Shown here in pieces: positions 46,810-56,497 of a stretch of 64,000 nt of DNA. Origin of the DNA: Cystobacter fuscus DSM 2262. GTDB taxonomy: Bacteria; Myxococcota; Myxococcia; Myxococcales; Myxococcaceae. The position numbers and the translations under genes were made by a program. The stretch is taken from NCBI RefSeq assembly GCF_000335475.2, contig NZ_ANAH02000001.1:806001-870000 (forward strand). Reading direction: 5' to 3'. The first letter of the stretch is position 1, and each line of letters begins with the position of its first letter. The notes under the pieces were generated by a model. The model saw nothing but the letters and a program-made list of their open reading frames with translations, ran no database searches and had not been told where the DNA came from.

Positions 46810-48174
46810 TCAGTAGTTGACCTGGAGCTGGATGCGCGTCACGTCGCCGCGCTGCTGCTGGTAGGGCGCGCGGGACGAGGTGCGATCCGAGACCAGATAC
46901 GCCGCCGTCACCTCGAGCGCCTTGAGGATCTGCCACTCCACGCCCATCTCCAGCTCGCGCACGTCGTAGCGGGGGGCGTTCGTCTCGAACTTCTTGCCAC
47001 CCTCGTAGAGCGTGCCGCGGACGTAGGGGATGAGCGACACGCCAGCCACGTTGTCCAGCTTGTACATGAGCTGCGCGTAGCCGCCGCGCAGCGGGCGGCT
47101 GTCGATGGTGAAGTCCCCGAAACCGCCCGTGGAGGGCCCGCGGCCCACGTTGTACTCGGCCATGAAGCCAATCGGCTGCGGGTAGATGACCAGGCTCACG
47201 TTGGCGCGGGCATCCACGAGATCATTCTCCCCGCCGGCCAGCGCATACGGCGCCGACGCGCTCGGCGAGGCGGTGACGTTGAATCGGCCGTAATAGCCTC
47301 CCGCGCCGACCTCGACGAACTGCTTGCCGAAGAGGAAGGGCCAGGTCACGCGGCCCACCACATGCAGGTTGTCATTGCGCTCGGGCCGGTTGGCGGTCTG
47401 CCCGTTGTAGACCCCCAGGCCCACCACGCCGTAGTCGCCCGAGCCCTTCAGGTTGTTGTCGACCAGATCCTTGAAGCGCTTGCGAATCTCGCTCGGCGCC
47501 CAATAGAAGAAGATGCCCAGGTCGCGCTCGTCCTTGACGGCGCTGTTGATGGCGTCGTTGCGGTCGAAGGCCAGACGGTTCTGGCTCGACTGGAGGTTCT
47601 CGAAACCATACGGCACCTTGGACTGGCCCACGCGCAGCCGGAACTCCTTGGCCGAGTCCAGGAAGATGTCGGCGTACCAGTCGCGCAGGATGGCCACGTT
47701 GTACTGGTCCGAGATGACCGAGGCGAAGTCGGGTTGCAGGTAGATGGACACCCGCTCGTGCACGTCACCGAAGATGATGAGCCGCGCGCGCCGGATGCCA
47801 AAGCCGTTGTTCTTGCCCAGGAAACGGTCGCCCTGGTCGTTGATGAGATCCTCGTTGACGCGGAAGCTCGGCAGCCGGTTGTAGCGGAACTGCGTGTAGC
47901 CCCGGAGGCGGATCTTCTCGTACCAGTGGGTCTCCTTCTTGGGAGCCTCGGCGGGCGGCGTCACCGCGGCGGGCGGAGCGCTGGGGGCGGCCGGCTCGAC
48001 ATTCGTGGGCGTCGTGCTGGGAGAGGCCGGCTCGGGGTTCGCCGCCGGAGCGTCGGCGGCCGCCGGGGTCTCGGGGCTGCCGGTCTGCTGGGCCTGGGCC
48101 AGCGGAGACAGGAACAGCGTGGCACCAGGCAGCAGCGACAGGAGGACGGATCGGGAAGAAGCAGTGAGGTGCAT
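46810..48174 (-). CDS. Phosphate-selective-type (OprO/OprP-like) outer-membrane porin
   Basis: A 454-residue outer-membrane protein. The signal peptide ends near AQA-QQ (about 27). A Pro/Ala/Thr-rich periplasmic linker (about 30-90) is followed by a beta-barrel of alternating aromatic strands. Family landmarks are IRLRGYTQFRYNRL at the barrel start, RRARLIIFGDVHERVSIYLQPDFA, LRVGQSKVPYGFENLQSS, and a C-terminal aromatic-free ending IQLQVNY (terminal Tyr). These match the Porin_O_P family. Anion or phosphate selectivity is family-level inference only. The ATG at 48174 begins the signal peptide; an open frame upstream lacks one. It is divergent from the chitinase gene. Confidence 0.85.
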   Translation of the reverse strand: MHLTASSRSVLLSLLPGATLFLSPLAQAQQTGSPETPAAADAPAANPEPASPSTTPTNVEPAAPSAPPAAVTPPAEAPKKETHWYEKIRLRGYTQFRYNRLPSFRVNEDLINDQGDRFLGKNNGFGIRRARLIIFGDVHERVSIYLQPDFASVISDQYNVAILRDWYADIFLDSAKEFRLRVGQSKVPYGFENLQSSQNRLAFDRNDAINSAVKDERDLGIFFYWAPSEIRKRFKDLVDNNLKGSGDYGVVGLGVYNGQTANRPERNDNLHVVGRVTWPFLFGKQFVEVGAGGYYGRFNVTASPSASAPYALAGGENDLVDARANVSLVIYPQPIGFMAEYNVGRGPSTGGFGDFTIDSRPLRGGYAQLMYKLDNVAGVSLIPYVRGTLYEGGKKFETNAPRYDVRELEMGVEWQILKALEVTAAYLVSDRTSSRAPYQQQRGDVTRIQLQVNY

Positions 48175-48269
48175 GGCGGGGCTCGACACGCGGGCGGGAG
48201 AACCCCGGGCTCGCGTGTGGCGCACCCCGTACCCAATCGGCCGCACCCCGACAACAAAGGGCGGGGCCC

Positions 48270-48316
48270 GTCGCGAAAGTGTCACAGGGTCACGGCCCCG
48301 TGTCGCAAGTGTCACC
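48270..48316. promoter_or_regulatory. Direct repeats in the porin-chitinase divergent promoter region
   Basis: GTCGCGAAAGTGTCAC (48270-48285) and GTCGCAAGTGTCACC (48302-48316) are near-identical direct repeats with starts 32 bp apart, three helical turns. Two further GTCAC cores lie at 48288 and 48322. They sit roughly 100-140 bp from either start codon, suitable for a regulator shared by the porin and chitinase genes. Confidence 0.45.
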
Positions 48317-48407
48317 CAGGCGTCACGAAATCAGGCCCCCGCCCCCGATTCTTTGACCCGAAATTCTGGGATTCGCTCTCTTTCAGGGCGTTCTCGAAGG
48401 AGCGGTC

Positions 48408-49844
48408 TTGCACAAAGCATTCGAACTCAGAAGTCTGGCGGTCGGAGCCCTTCTCACCACCCTGGTGGCCTGCGCGGGTCAGCCCGATCCCTCCGAGGTG
48501 CTGGACGAGCCCATGCGTTCCCAGGAGGCCAAAGCGCTCTCCACCCGGGTTGTCGGCTACTTCCCCACATGGCAGGGAGACGTCAACGCCATCCAGTACG
48601 ACAAGCTCACCCACATCAACTACTCCTTCCTGTTGCCCACGGCGCAGGGCGGGCTGACGGGGTTGAGCAGCGGGGACGCGCGGCTGCGCTCGCTGGTGCA
48701 GGCGGCGCACGCCAAGGGCGTCAAGGTGCAGGTGGCGGTGGGCGGCTGGATGGATGGCAATGACGCGCCCTTCGAGCAGATGGCCGCCAACGCCTCGGCG
48801 CGCACCACCTTCGTCAACAACGTGCTGGCCTTCGTGGAGCAGGCCGGACTGGATGGCGTGGACATCGACTGGGAGTGGCCGGAGCCCGGCGCCTCGGCGC
48901 AGAACTTCGGCGCGCTGATGAACCAGCTCGGCACCGCGCTGCACGCGCGGGGCAAGATCCTCACCGCCGCGGTGCTCGCCACGGGCGGCGACGGCATCCC
49001 CACCTCGTCCTTCGCCGACGTGGACTTCCTGAACATCATGGCCTACGACATGGGCTATCCCCACTCGTCGTATGACATCGCCGTGCAGTCGATGAACTAC
49101 TGGCTCGGCCGCGGGCTGCCCGCGAGCAAGGCGGTGCTGGGCGTGCCCTTCTACGGCAAGGACTCGGGGAACGGGGCCTATACCTACGCGCAGCTCGTCG
49201 CCATGGATCCCCAGGCCCCCAACAAGGACGTGGTCAACGGCATCTATTACAACGGCATCCCCACCATCAAGGCCAAGGCCCAGCTCGCGCTGCAGCGCGG
49301 CGGCGGCATCATGATCTGGGAGATCTCCCAGGACACCTCGGGCACGACGTCGCTGCTCAACGCCATCTCCCAGGTCGTCGGCGGCGGCACCACCAACCCG
49401 GCGCCGTCCGTGAACCTCACCTCCCCCGCCAACGGCACGACCTTCACGCCCGGCAGCACCATCACCGTGAGCGCCAACGCCTCGGACTCCAACGGCCGCG
49501 TCACCCAGGTGGTCTTCTACGCGGGTGCCCAGAAGCTGGGCACGGTCACCTCCGCGCCCTACAGCCTCGCCTGGCTCAACGTGGCGGCGGGCAGCTACAC
49601 GCTGACGGCCGTGGCCACCGACGACGGCGGCGCGACCACCACCTCGGCGGCCGTCTCCATCACCGTCACCAGCGGCACCGGCGGCTCCTGCGCCGGCGTG
49701 GCCGCGTGGGACGCGACCAAGGTCTACGTGAAGGGAGACCAGGTCACCTCGGGCGGCAAGCTGTGGCGCGCCCAGTGGTGGACCCAGAACGAGGTCCCCA
49801 CCCAGAGCGACTGGGGCGTCTGGGTGCTGGTCAGCAACTGCTGA
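48408..49844 (+). CDS. Secreted GH18 chitinase with Ig-like and CBM5/12 chitin-binding domains
   Basis: A 478-residue secreted enzyme. The signal peptide ends with a lipobox-like LVAC, so it may be a lipoprotein. The GH18 domain (about 45-325) has SYSFLLP-type strand landmarks and the catalytic motif DGVDIDWE, where D149, D152, D154 and E156 form DxxDxDxE with E156 the proton donor. An Ig-like/fibronectin-like module (about 333-425) and a C-terminal CBM5/12 module (about 433-478; AWDATKVYVKGDQV, WRAQWWTQNEVP) follow. It should hydrolyse chitin outside the cell. The TTG start is supported by AAGGAG six to seven bases ahead. Confidence 0.93.
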   Translation: MHKAFELRSLAVGALLTTLVACAGQPDPSEVLDEPMRSQEAKALSTRVVGYFPTWQGDVNAIQYDKLTHINYSFLLPTAQGGLTGLSSGDARLRSLVQAAHAKGVKVQVAVGGWMDGNDAPFEQMAANASARTTFVNNVLAFVEQAGLDGVDIDWEWPEPGASAQNFGALMNQLGTALHARGKILTAAVLATGGDGIPTSSFADVDFLNIMAYDMGYPHSSYDIAVQSMNYWLGRGLPASKAVLGVPFYGKDSGNGAYTYAQLVAMDPQAPNKDVVNGIYYNGIPTIKAKAQLALQRGGGIMIWEISQDTSGTTSLLNAISQVVGGGTTNPAPSVNLTSPANGTTFTPGSTITVSANASDSNGRVTQVVFYAGAQKLGTVTSAPYSLAWLNVAAGSYTLTAVATDDGGATTTSAAVSITVTSGTGGSCAGVAAWDATKVYVKGDQVTSGGKLWRAQWWTQNEVPTQSDWGVWVLVSNC

Positions 49845-49904
49845 GCGGCGCATGAGTCACCCGGAAGAGGGACTTCCGGGTGATATGGTCCGCGCGGAAA
49901 TCCC

Positions 49905-51590
49905 ATGAGCACCTCCGCCTCGGACGACATCCGCATTGGCAGCATCCTTCGCGACACCTACGAAATCGTGTCCCTGCTGGGCACCGGAGGCATGGGCAAG
50001 GTCTTCCTCGCCCGGCACCTGCGGCTGCCCGGCAAACAGGTGGCGGTGAAGGTCCTCCTCAGTGACGAGGAGGTGACGGCCGACCAGTACGCGCGCTTCC
50101 GCCGCGAAGCGGAGATCACCTCGCGGCTCGGGCACCCCAACATCGTCGGGGTGCTCGACTTCCACGGCCCGGAGGGAGAGGGCAGTGCCCCCTTCCTGGT
50201 GCTGGAGCACCTGAGCGGGGAGACCCTGTCCCGGCGGCTCAAGAAGGGCCCCCTGCCGCTGCCCGAGGCCCTCTTCGTCGCGCGGCAGATCGGCGCGGCG
50301 CTCCACGCGGCCCACCAGGCGGGCGTCATCCATCGCGACCTGAAGCCCGGCAACGTCTTCCTCGTGCCCACCGAGTCCTGGGACGTCGCCGACTACCAGG
50401 TGAAGCTGCTCGACTTCGGCATCTCCAAGCTCGTCTCGGCCCAGACGGTGCGCACGCAGGACGACGTGCTGATGGGCACCCCCCGGTACATGTCCCCCGA
50501 GCAGGCCCGGGGCCAGAACACCAAGGTGGACGCGCGCTCGGACCTCTTCGCGCTCGGCGTCATCGTCTACGAGATGCTCTCCGGCAAGTCGCCCTTCGCC
50601 GACGAGTCCGTGGTGGGCATCCTCTACCGCATCGTGAACGAGCCGGTGGACCCCCTCGCCGCCATCTGTCCGCACCTGCCCGCGTCCGTCTGCGCCGCGG
50701 TGGACAAGGCCCTGTCGAAGCAGCCCGGCGACCGTCAGCCGAGCATCGCGGCCTTCATCGAGGAGCTGACCGGCACGGCCCCCAGCCTCTCCTCGGCGCG
50801 GCCCGAGCCCCAGCCGGCCAGCCAGGACGTCCCCCTGACGCCCGTGAGCGCGGGGGTGGTCGCCGCCACGCCCGCGACCGTGCCCGGACGCAAGGCGCCC
50901 TCCGCCCAGGAGGCGGTCGCGACCGTGCGCCCCGGGGCGGTGCGGGCGGCGCCTGCCTCGGAGCTGGAGGCGCCCCCCTCGATGATGGAGGCCCCCCCAC
51001 CCTCGATGGTGGGGCCCGCGCCCTCGCTCCCGGGTAGCGCGATGCCGCCGAAGTCCTCGCGGACCGTCCTCGTCGGCGCCGTCCTCGCGCTGCTCGTGGG
51101 AGCCGGGGGCGTCGTGGCGTTCCTGTCGCGTGGAACGCCTCCCGCCTCCCCTCCCGTGACGCGGTCCCCTCCGGAAGTCGCCACCACCACCGCCACCCCG
51201 CCTCCCGCGCCTCCGCCCGCCCAGGAGACGCCTCCCGCTCAGGAGACGCCTCCCGCCGAGACCCCCGAGCCCGCCTCCTCGGCCACCGCCCCCCAGCCCA
51301 CCGCTCGTCCCGCGGCTCGGGCGCAGGCCCCCGAGGTCCTGCCCGCCGGTGTGCGCGAGACACTGGAGCAGGCGGAGCAGGCGTTGAAGGCGAACCAGGC
51401 CACCGAGGCCATCCGGCTCGCCCGCCTCAGCCAGCGCACGAAGGTCACCGGGGCGTCCTTCTCCCTGCTCACGCGCGCCCATTGCCAGCAAGGCGACCTC
51501 GCCAACGCCCGCGCGCAATGGAGCCGGGTGCCCACCGCTCAGCGCGCCCTCGTCCAGAAATACTGCAAACAACACGATATCGAGTTCTGA
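49905..51590 (+). CDS. Ser/Thr protein kinase with C-terminal membrane anchor
   Basis: A 561-residue Hanks-type kinase. The kinase domain (about 19-290) has LGTGGMGKVF, VAVKVLL, HRDLKPGN (H143), DFGISK (D170) and GTPRYMSPEQ, all intact. A long Pro/Ala/Ser linker leads to a single membrane helix at about 387-409. The extracytoplasmic part begins with a Pro-rich region and ends in a small helical domain (about 470-561) resembling one or two TPR units, including a lone Cys pair. This is the standard bacterial PknB-like topology, in contrast to the kinase at 28939. The second fibro-slime lipoprotein gene follows after 87 bp. Confidence 0.92.
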   Translation: MSTSASDDIRIGSILRDTYEIVSLLGTGGMGKVFLARHLRLPGKQVAVKVLLSDEEVTADQYARFRREAEITSRLGHPNIVGVLDFHGPEGEGSAPFLVLEHLSGETLSRRLKKGPLPLPEALFVARQIGAALHAAHQAGVIHRDLKPGNVFLVPTESWDVADYQVKLLDFGISKLVSAQTVRTQDDVLMGTPRYMSPEQARGQNTKVDARSDLFALGVIVYEMLSGKSPFADESVVGILYRIVNEPVDPLAAICPHLPASVCAAVDKALSKQPGDRQPSIAAFIEELTGTAPSLSSARPEPQPASQDVPLTPVSAGVVAATPATVPGRKAPSAQEAVATVRPGAVRAAPASELEAPPSMMEAPPPSMVGPAPSLPGSAMPPKSSRTVLVGAVLALLVGAGGVVAFLSRGTPPASPPVTRSPPEVATTTATPPPAPPPAQETPPAQETPPAETPEPASSATAPQPTARPAARAQAPEVLPAGVRETLEQAEQALKANQATEAIRLARLSQRTKVTGASFSLLTRAHCQQGDLANARAQWSRVPTAQRALVQKYCKQHDIEF

Positions 51591-51677
51591 CCTCGCATGT
51601 GCTCCGAAGGCGTACCCTCCGCGCCGGGAGTACGGATGCGTTGACACGCCCCTCCCCCACTTCCAGCATCCGTCTCC

Positions 51678-53351
51678 ATGCGGAGTGACCTTCCTGGTGG
51701 AGTGCGATTCACGGGCCTCGTGCTCGTCTCTTTTCTCGTGTCGATGCTGGCCTCCGGCTGTGGGGGGGGTGGAGGGGGCGAATGTGGAGACGGGGCACGC
51801 CAGTCGGCGGAGTCCTGCGACGACGGCAACACGGCGGACGGCGACGGCTGCGCCGCGAGCTGTCGCGCGGTAGAGGAGGGCTGGGCATGCGACACGCCGG
51901 GCCAGGCCTGTGTCCGCACGACCTGTGGCAACGGCACCCGGGACAACACCGAGGCCTGTGACGATGGCAACACCACCGCGGGTGACGGCTGTGACACCCG
52001 CTGCCTGGTGGAAGAGGGCTGGAGCTGCACCGCGCAGGGGGATCGCTGCTTCGCCGCGACCTGTGGCGATCGCATCATCGCCGGGGACGAGGAGTGCGAG
52101 GACGGCAACGCCCTGCCTGGCGATGGCTGCGGCGCGACCTGCCGGCTGGAGTCCGGCTACAAGTGCCCGGCGGCCGGCGAGCCCTGCATCCGCACGGTCT
52201 GCGGGGATCGCGTCGTCGAGGGCACGGAGCAGTGCGACGACGGCAACAACAACCTGGGCGATGGCTGCTCGCCCCTGTGCACCACCGAGCCCCGGTGCTC
52301 CGGCGGCACCTGCGCGAGCAGCTGCGGGGACGGCGTCCTGTTGCCCAACGATCCGAAGGAGCAGTGCGATGACGGCAACACGCGCGCCAACGACGGCTGC
52401 TCGCCCACGTGCACGCTCGAGCCGGGCTTCAGCTGCCAGGCCGTCGACTCAGCCACGCCCGAGAAGGTGTCCATTCCCGTCGTCTACCGCGACTTCCGCG
52501 GCAATGATCTGACGAACCCGAAGGGCCACGCCGACTTCGAGAACGCCAATGGCGAGGAGCGCGGCATCTGTGGGCCGCTCTATTCGCCCCTGTCTCCGGA
52601 CGGCAAGCCCGTGTACGCGAAGGAGGGCGCGACCAGCACCACCACCCATGGCCGGGCGGCGTTCGATCAATGGTACCGGGACGTCGAGGGCGTGAACCTG
52701 GCGGTGGCGGGCTCGCTGGAGCTGCTGAAGGACGCCACCAACGGCTCATACGTGTTCGACGACCAGAGCTTCTTCCCGCTCGACAACCTGGGCTGGGTCG
52801 CCCAGGGCAAGGAGCCCACGCGCAAGGACAACGGCGGGGTCTCTCACAACTTCAGCTTCACCAGCGAGGCCCGCTACTGGTTCGAGTACAAGGGCACCGA
52901 GGTGCTCACCTTCCGGGGGGATGATGACGTCTGGGTGTTCATCAACGGCCGGCTGGCGTTGGATCTCGGCGGTGTCCACGGAGCGGAGTCGGGCACCATC
53001 ACCCTGAAGAACCAGGCCACCAACCTCGGCCTCCAGGTGGGCGGCATCTATGAGGCGGTGGTGTTCCAGGCCGAGCGCCACACCTCGGCCTCCTCGTACC
53101 AGCTCACGCTCACCAACTTCGTCACCCGCCGCACCCAGTGCACGCCCACCTGCGGCAATGGGACGGTGGACCCGGGCGAGGAGTGTGACGAGGGGGCGAG
53201 CAACGGCTCCGGTCAGTGCACCCGCGCGTGCGTGTTCGGTCCCCGCTGCGGCGACAACGTCGTCCAGCCCGAGGCCGGCGAGCAGTGCGACGACGGCAAC
53301 ACCGTCAGCGGCGACGGGTGCAGCGCCCTCTGCAAGGCGGAGATCAAGTAG
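51678..53351 (+). CDS. Second Myxococcus Cys-repeat / fibro-slime domain lipoprotein
   Basis: A 557-residue lipoprotein (lipobox ASGC, C28) with the same architecture as the product of 26612-28393: five CGDG...CDDGN...GDGC repeats, a fibro-slime domain (about 255-480; FRGNDLTNPKGH, FEYKGTEVLTFRGDDDVWV, FINGRLALDLGGVHG), then two closing Cys repeats ending CSALCKAEIK. The two proteins are clear paralogues, in opposite orientation and about 23 kb apart. A Gly run directly after the lipid Cys is a flexible tether. A kinase gene lies just upstream and a P450 gene 57 bp downstream, with no evident functional link to either. Confidence 0.86.
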   Translation: MRSDLPGGVRFTGLVLVSFLVSMLASGCGGGGGGECGDGARQSAESCDDGNTADGDGCAASCRAVEEGWACDTPGQACVRTTCGNGTRDNTEACDDGNTTAGDGCDTRCLVEEGWSCTAQGDRCFAATCGDRIIAGDEECEDGNALPGDGCGATCRLESGYKCPAAGEPCIRTVCGDRVVEGTEQCDDGNNNLGDGCSPLCTTEPRCSGGTCASSCGDGVLLPNDPKEQCDDGNTRANDGCSPTCTLEPGFSCQAVDSATPEKVSIPVVYRDFRGNDLTNPKGHADFENANGEERGICGPLYSPLSPDGKPVYAKEGATSTTTHGRAAFDQWYRDVEGVNLAVAGSLELLKDATNGSYVFDDQSFFPLDNLGWVAQGKEPTRKDNGGVSHNFSFTSEARYWFEYKGTEVLTFRGDDDVWVFINGRLALDLGGVHGAESGTITLKNQATNLGLQVGGIYEAVVFQAERHTSASSYQLTLTNFVTRRTQCTPTCGNGTVDPGEECDEGASNGSGQCTRACVFGPRCGDNVVQPEAGEQCDDGNTVSGDGCSALCKAEIK

Positions 53352-53408
53352 GCCAGGGCACGGCGGCGCCTGGGCTATCGTTGCTCCCCGCTGACGAGGG
53401 AGGACACC

Positions 53409-54782
53409 ATGGCGCCGAACCCGCTGGACGAGCAGCAGCAACAGACCCCTGCCCAGGCCCTGGCAGAGGCCCCCTTCGGGGGGCCCACGGTCCTGGACAA
53501 GGAGAGTCTGGAGTTCATGACCCGGGCCCATGCCGTCTACGCCGAGCTGCGCGACAAGGGCCCCGTCGTGCGTGTTCCCTCCGGGCTCGGCATCGTGGAC
53601 CGGGCGAAGGCGGAGCGCGCCCCGACGAGCGGGTCCACCCCGGAGCAGTACTTCGTGACCCGGTACGACGCGGCCGTGTCCATCCTCATGGAGGAGCGGC
53701 TGTCGTCGGACGTGCTCAAGGCCATGCCCCCCGAGCAGCGCGCGCGCATGGAGGCCGCCCTGCCCGAGGAACTGCGCCCCATCGTGCGCAGCATCCTGGT
53801 GCTGGATCCCCCGGACCACACGCGGCTGCGCAAGCTCGTGCAGCCCAACTTCACCGCGCGCGCCATGGAGGCGCTCAGGCCCCGCATCCAGCGCATCGTG
53901 GAGGACCTGCTCGACAAGGCCGAGCGCGAGGCGGCCGCGCGCGGTGAGGTGGCCCCCGGACGGCGGTTGGACCTGGTCGAGTCCTTCGCCTACCCCCTGT
54001 CCATCACCGTCATCAGCGACATGCTCGGCATTCCCGTGGAGGAGCGCGAGACCGTCTATCCCTGGGCGGAGCGGCTCCTGCGGGCCAAGGGACCCGAGGG
54101 CATGATGGATGGAGAGACGCGCGCGGGCTTGAACGCCTTCGCGAACTACCTCGAGTCCCTCTTCGAGCGGAAGCGGCGGGCGCCCACCGAGGACATGATC
54201 AGCCAGATGGTCCAGGTCCAGGAGGACGGAGACATCCTCACCCCCCAGGAACTGCTGTCGATGGTGTTCATCCTCTTCTTCGCCGGGCACCTGACGACCG
54301 TCAACCTGATCGGCAACGGCGTCGTCGCGCTCTTGAGCCACCCCGAGCAGCACGCCCGCTTCCTCGCGGACCCCGCCGCCTGCGTCAAGGGCATGGTCGA
54401 GGAGACGCTGCGCTACTGGGGGCCGGTCGACTTCATCGGTGGCCCACGCATCGCGATGGAGGACCTCGACGTGGGGGGAACACGCGTGCCTCGCGGAGCG
54501 AAGGTGGCGGTGGGACTCGCCTCGGCCAACAGGGATCCCCGGCGCTTCGCCCACCCGGACGCGTTCGACATCTCGCGGCCCGATGCCCACCGGCACATCG
54601 CCTTCGGCAAGGGCATCCACGTCTGCATCGGAGCCCCCCTGGCGCGGCTCGAGGCCGAGCTGGCCTTCGAGACCCTGTTCCGCCGATGGCCGGAGCTGCG
54701 GCTGGCCGACCCCGCCGGACAGCTCGAACTCAGCATGGGGGCCGCTCTGCGCGGCTTCAAAAGGATCCCGGTCGTGTTTTAA
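53409..54782 (+). CDS. Cytochrome P450 (second in window)
   Basis: A 457-residue P450. The heme loop is FGKGIHVCIGAPLARLE (C406), the I-helix motif is FAGHLTT and the K-helix motif is EETLRYW. It has an insert of about 40 residues after the A-helix region (RVPSGLGIVDRAKAERAPTS and following) compared with the P450 at 33305, so the two are distant. No ferredoxin gene is adjacent. A GAGGGAGG ribosome binding site precedes the ATG. The M28-type peptidase gene starts eight bases after the stop, so the two are probably co-transcribed, although a functional link is not obvious. Confidence 0.92.
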   Translation: MAPNPLDEQQQQTPAQALAEAPFGGPTVLDKESLEFMTRAHAVYAELRDKGPVVRVPSGLGIVDRAKAERAPTSGSTPEQYFVTRYDAAVSILMEERLSSDVLKAMPPEQRARMEAALPEELRPIVRSILVLDPPDHTRLRKLVQPNFTARAMEALRPRIQRIVEDLLDKAEREAAARGEVAPGRRLDLVESFAYPLSITVISDMLGIPVEERETVYPWAERLLRAKGPEGMMDGETRAGLNAFANYLESLFERKRRAPTEDMISQMVQVQEDGDILTPQELLSMVFILFFAGHLTTVNLIGNGVVALLSHPEQHARFLADPAACVKGMVEETLRYWGPVDFIGGPRIAMEDLDVGGTRVPRGAKVAVGLASANRDPRRFAHPDAFDISRPDAHRHIAFGKGIHVCIGAPLARLEAELAFETLFRRWPELRLADPAGQLELSMGAALRGFKRIPVVF

Positions 54783-54790
54783 GTGCGGCC

Positions 54791-56482
54791 ATGACCTTCT
54801 GGAGAGTCTCGAGACACGCTTCACGCTCCCCCCTCCTCGCCGCGCTCGCCCTGCTGCTGGGCGCGAGGGAGGGCCGTGCGGAGGAGCCGGTGACGATCGA
54901 TCCGGCGCGGCTGTCGGAGATCACCAAGACGCTCGCCTCGGACGAGTTCGCGGGCCGGGCACCGGGAGGGCCCGGCGAGGCCAGGACCGTCGAGTACCTC
55001 ATCCGCCAGTTCAAGGAGGCGGGCCTGGAGCCCGCTGGCGAGAAGGGCGGTTGGACGCAGAAGGTCCCCCTGGTCCGCTTCCAGGTGCGGGAGGACGCCA
55101 CCGTGAACCTGTTCGCCGGGGGCGAAGCAACGCCGCTGCGCCAGGGCCAGGAGGTGGTGGTCAACACGCTGCGCCCGGTGAGCCGCGTGAAGATCGACAA
55201 GGCCCCGCTGGTGTTCGTGGGCTACGGCGTCTCCGCGCCCGAGCGGAGATGGGATGACTTCAAGGGCGTCGACTTGCGCGGGAAGATCGCCGTCTTCCTC
55301 ATCAACGACCCCGACTTCGAGGCGCGCGAGGGAGAGCCCGTCAGCGGCAAATTCGGCGGCCGGGCGGCCACGTACTACGCCCGCTGGACCTACAAGTACG
55401 AGGAGGCGGCCCGGCGGGGCGCGCTCGGAGCGTTGATCATCCACGAGACCCCGGGCGCGGGCTATGGCTGGTCCACGGTCCAGGCGGGCCACGGAGAGAC
55501 CTACGACATCGTCCGGGCCCAACCCGCCCGGGAGAAGGTGCTGATGCAGGGGTGGCTCCACCGCGACGCCGCCACCGCGCTGTTCACGCGCGCGGGGTTG
55601 GACCTGGAGCAGCTCGAGAACGAGGCACGCACCGCGGACTTCAAGCCCATCCCGCTCGCGGGCGCCCACCTGAGCTGCGACTACCGCGTGACCCACGCGC
55701 GCGCCGACAGCCACAACGTGCTGGGCAAACTGCCCGGCAAGCAGCGCCCCCGCGAGGCCATCATGTACGGCGCCCACTGGGACGCCTACGGCATCGGTCC
55801 GGCCGATGCCTCCGGCGATACGGTGCGCCATGGCGCCGTGGATGACGCCATCGGGCTGGCCGGCATGATCGAGATCGCGCGCGCGTTCCAGCGCGAACCG
55901 AGGCCCGCGCGCACGGTCCTCTTCGCCGCCTGGACCGCCGAGGAGCGGGGCCTGCTCGGCTCGGAGTACTACGCCGCGCATCCGCTCCAGCCCCTCGCCA
56001 CCCTGGCGGCGAACCTGACCATGGACGTGCTGCAGACCGCCGGGCCCGCCCGCGACGTCGTGCTCGTCGGCCATGGGCAGAACGAGCTCGAGGACGACCT
56101 CGCCCGGGCCGCCGCGAAACAGGGCCGCACCGTCACCCCCGATGCGAAACCCGAGCGGGGCCTGTTCTACCGCGCGGACCATTTCTCCCTGGCCCGGCGC
56201 GGCGTGCCGGTGCTCCTGCTGATGGGGTTGGGCGGCGGCCACGATCTGGTGGAAGGCGGCCGGGAGGCCGGCGACAAATGGGTCGCGGACTACACCGCGC
56301 GCTGCTACCACCAACCCTGCGATGCCTGGAGCGCCAACTGGGATCTGCGCGGCGCCGCCCAGGACGTGCAGTTGCTGCATGACATCGGCCGGGAGCTGGC
56401 CACGTCCAATCGCTGGCCCCAGTGGAAGCCCGGCTCGGAGTTCAAGAGCGTCCGCGACCGCTCGGCGTCCGCCCGCAGGTGA
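54791..56482 (+). CDS. Secreted M28-family metallopeptidase
   Basis: A 563-residue peptidase with a signal peptide (about 1-30, ending GRA-E), a PA-like insert (about 125-270), and an M28 zinc aminopeptidase-type catalytic domain (about 285-545). The co-catalytic zinc ligands appear in order: GAHWDAYG (His, with the catalytic-site Asp), GAVDDAIG (bridging Asp), AEERGLLGSEYY (general-base Glu and Glu ligand), NLTMDVLQT (Asp) and a late His in FYRADHFSLARRGVP. An internal Cys pair (CYHQPCDAW) could form a disulfide. The enzyme is probably an extracytoplasmic aminopeptidase or related amidohydrolase. It is tightly linked to the P450 gene. Confidence 0.9.
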   Translation: MTFWRVSRHASRSPLLAALALLLGAREGRAEEPVTIDPARLSEITKTLASDEFAGRAPGGPGEARTVEYLIRQFKEAGLEPAGEKGGWTQKVPLVRFQVREDATVNLFAGGEATPLRQGQEVVVNTLRPVSRVKIDKAPLVFVGYGVSAPERRWDDFKGVDLRGKIAVFLINDPDFEAREGEPVSGKFGGRAATYYARWTYKYEEAARRGALGALIIHETPGAGYGWSTVQAGHGETYDIVRAQPAREKVLMQGWLHRDAATALFTRAGLDLEQLENEARTADFKPIPLAGAHLSCDYRVTHARADSHNVLGKLPGKQRPREAIMYGAHWDAYGIGPADASGDTVRHGAVDDAIGLAGMIEIARAFQREPRPARTVLFAAWTAEERGLLGSEYYAAHPLQPLATLAANLTMDVLQTAGPARDVVLVGHGQNELEDDLARAAAKQGRTVTPDAKPERGLFYRADHFSLARRGVPVLLLMGLGGGHDLVEGGREAGDKWVADYTARCYHQPCDAWSANWDLRGAAQDVQLLHDIGRELATSNRWPQWKPGSEFKSVRDRSASARR

Positions 56483-56497
56483 AACCAGCGCCCTGGG

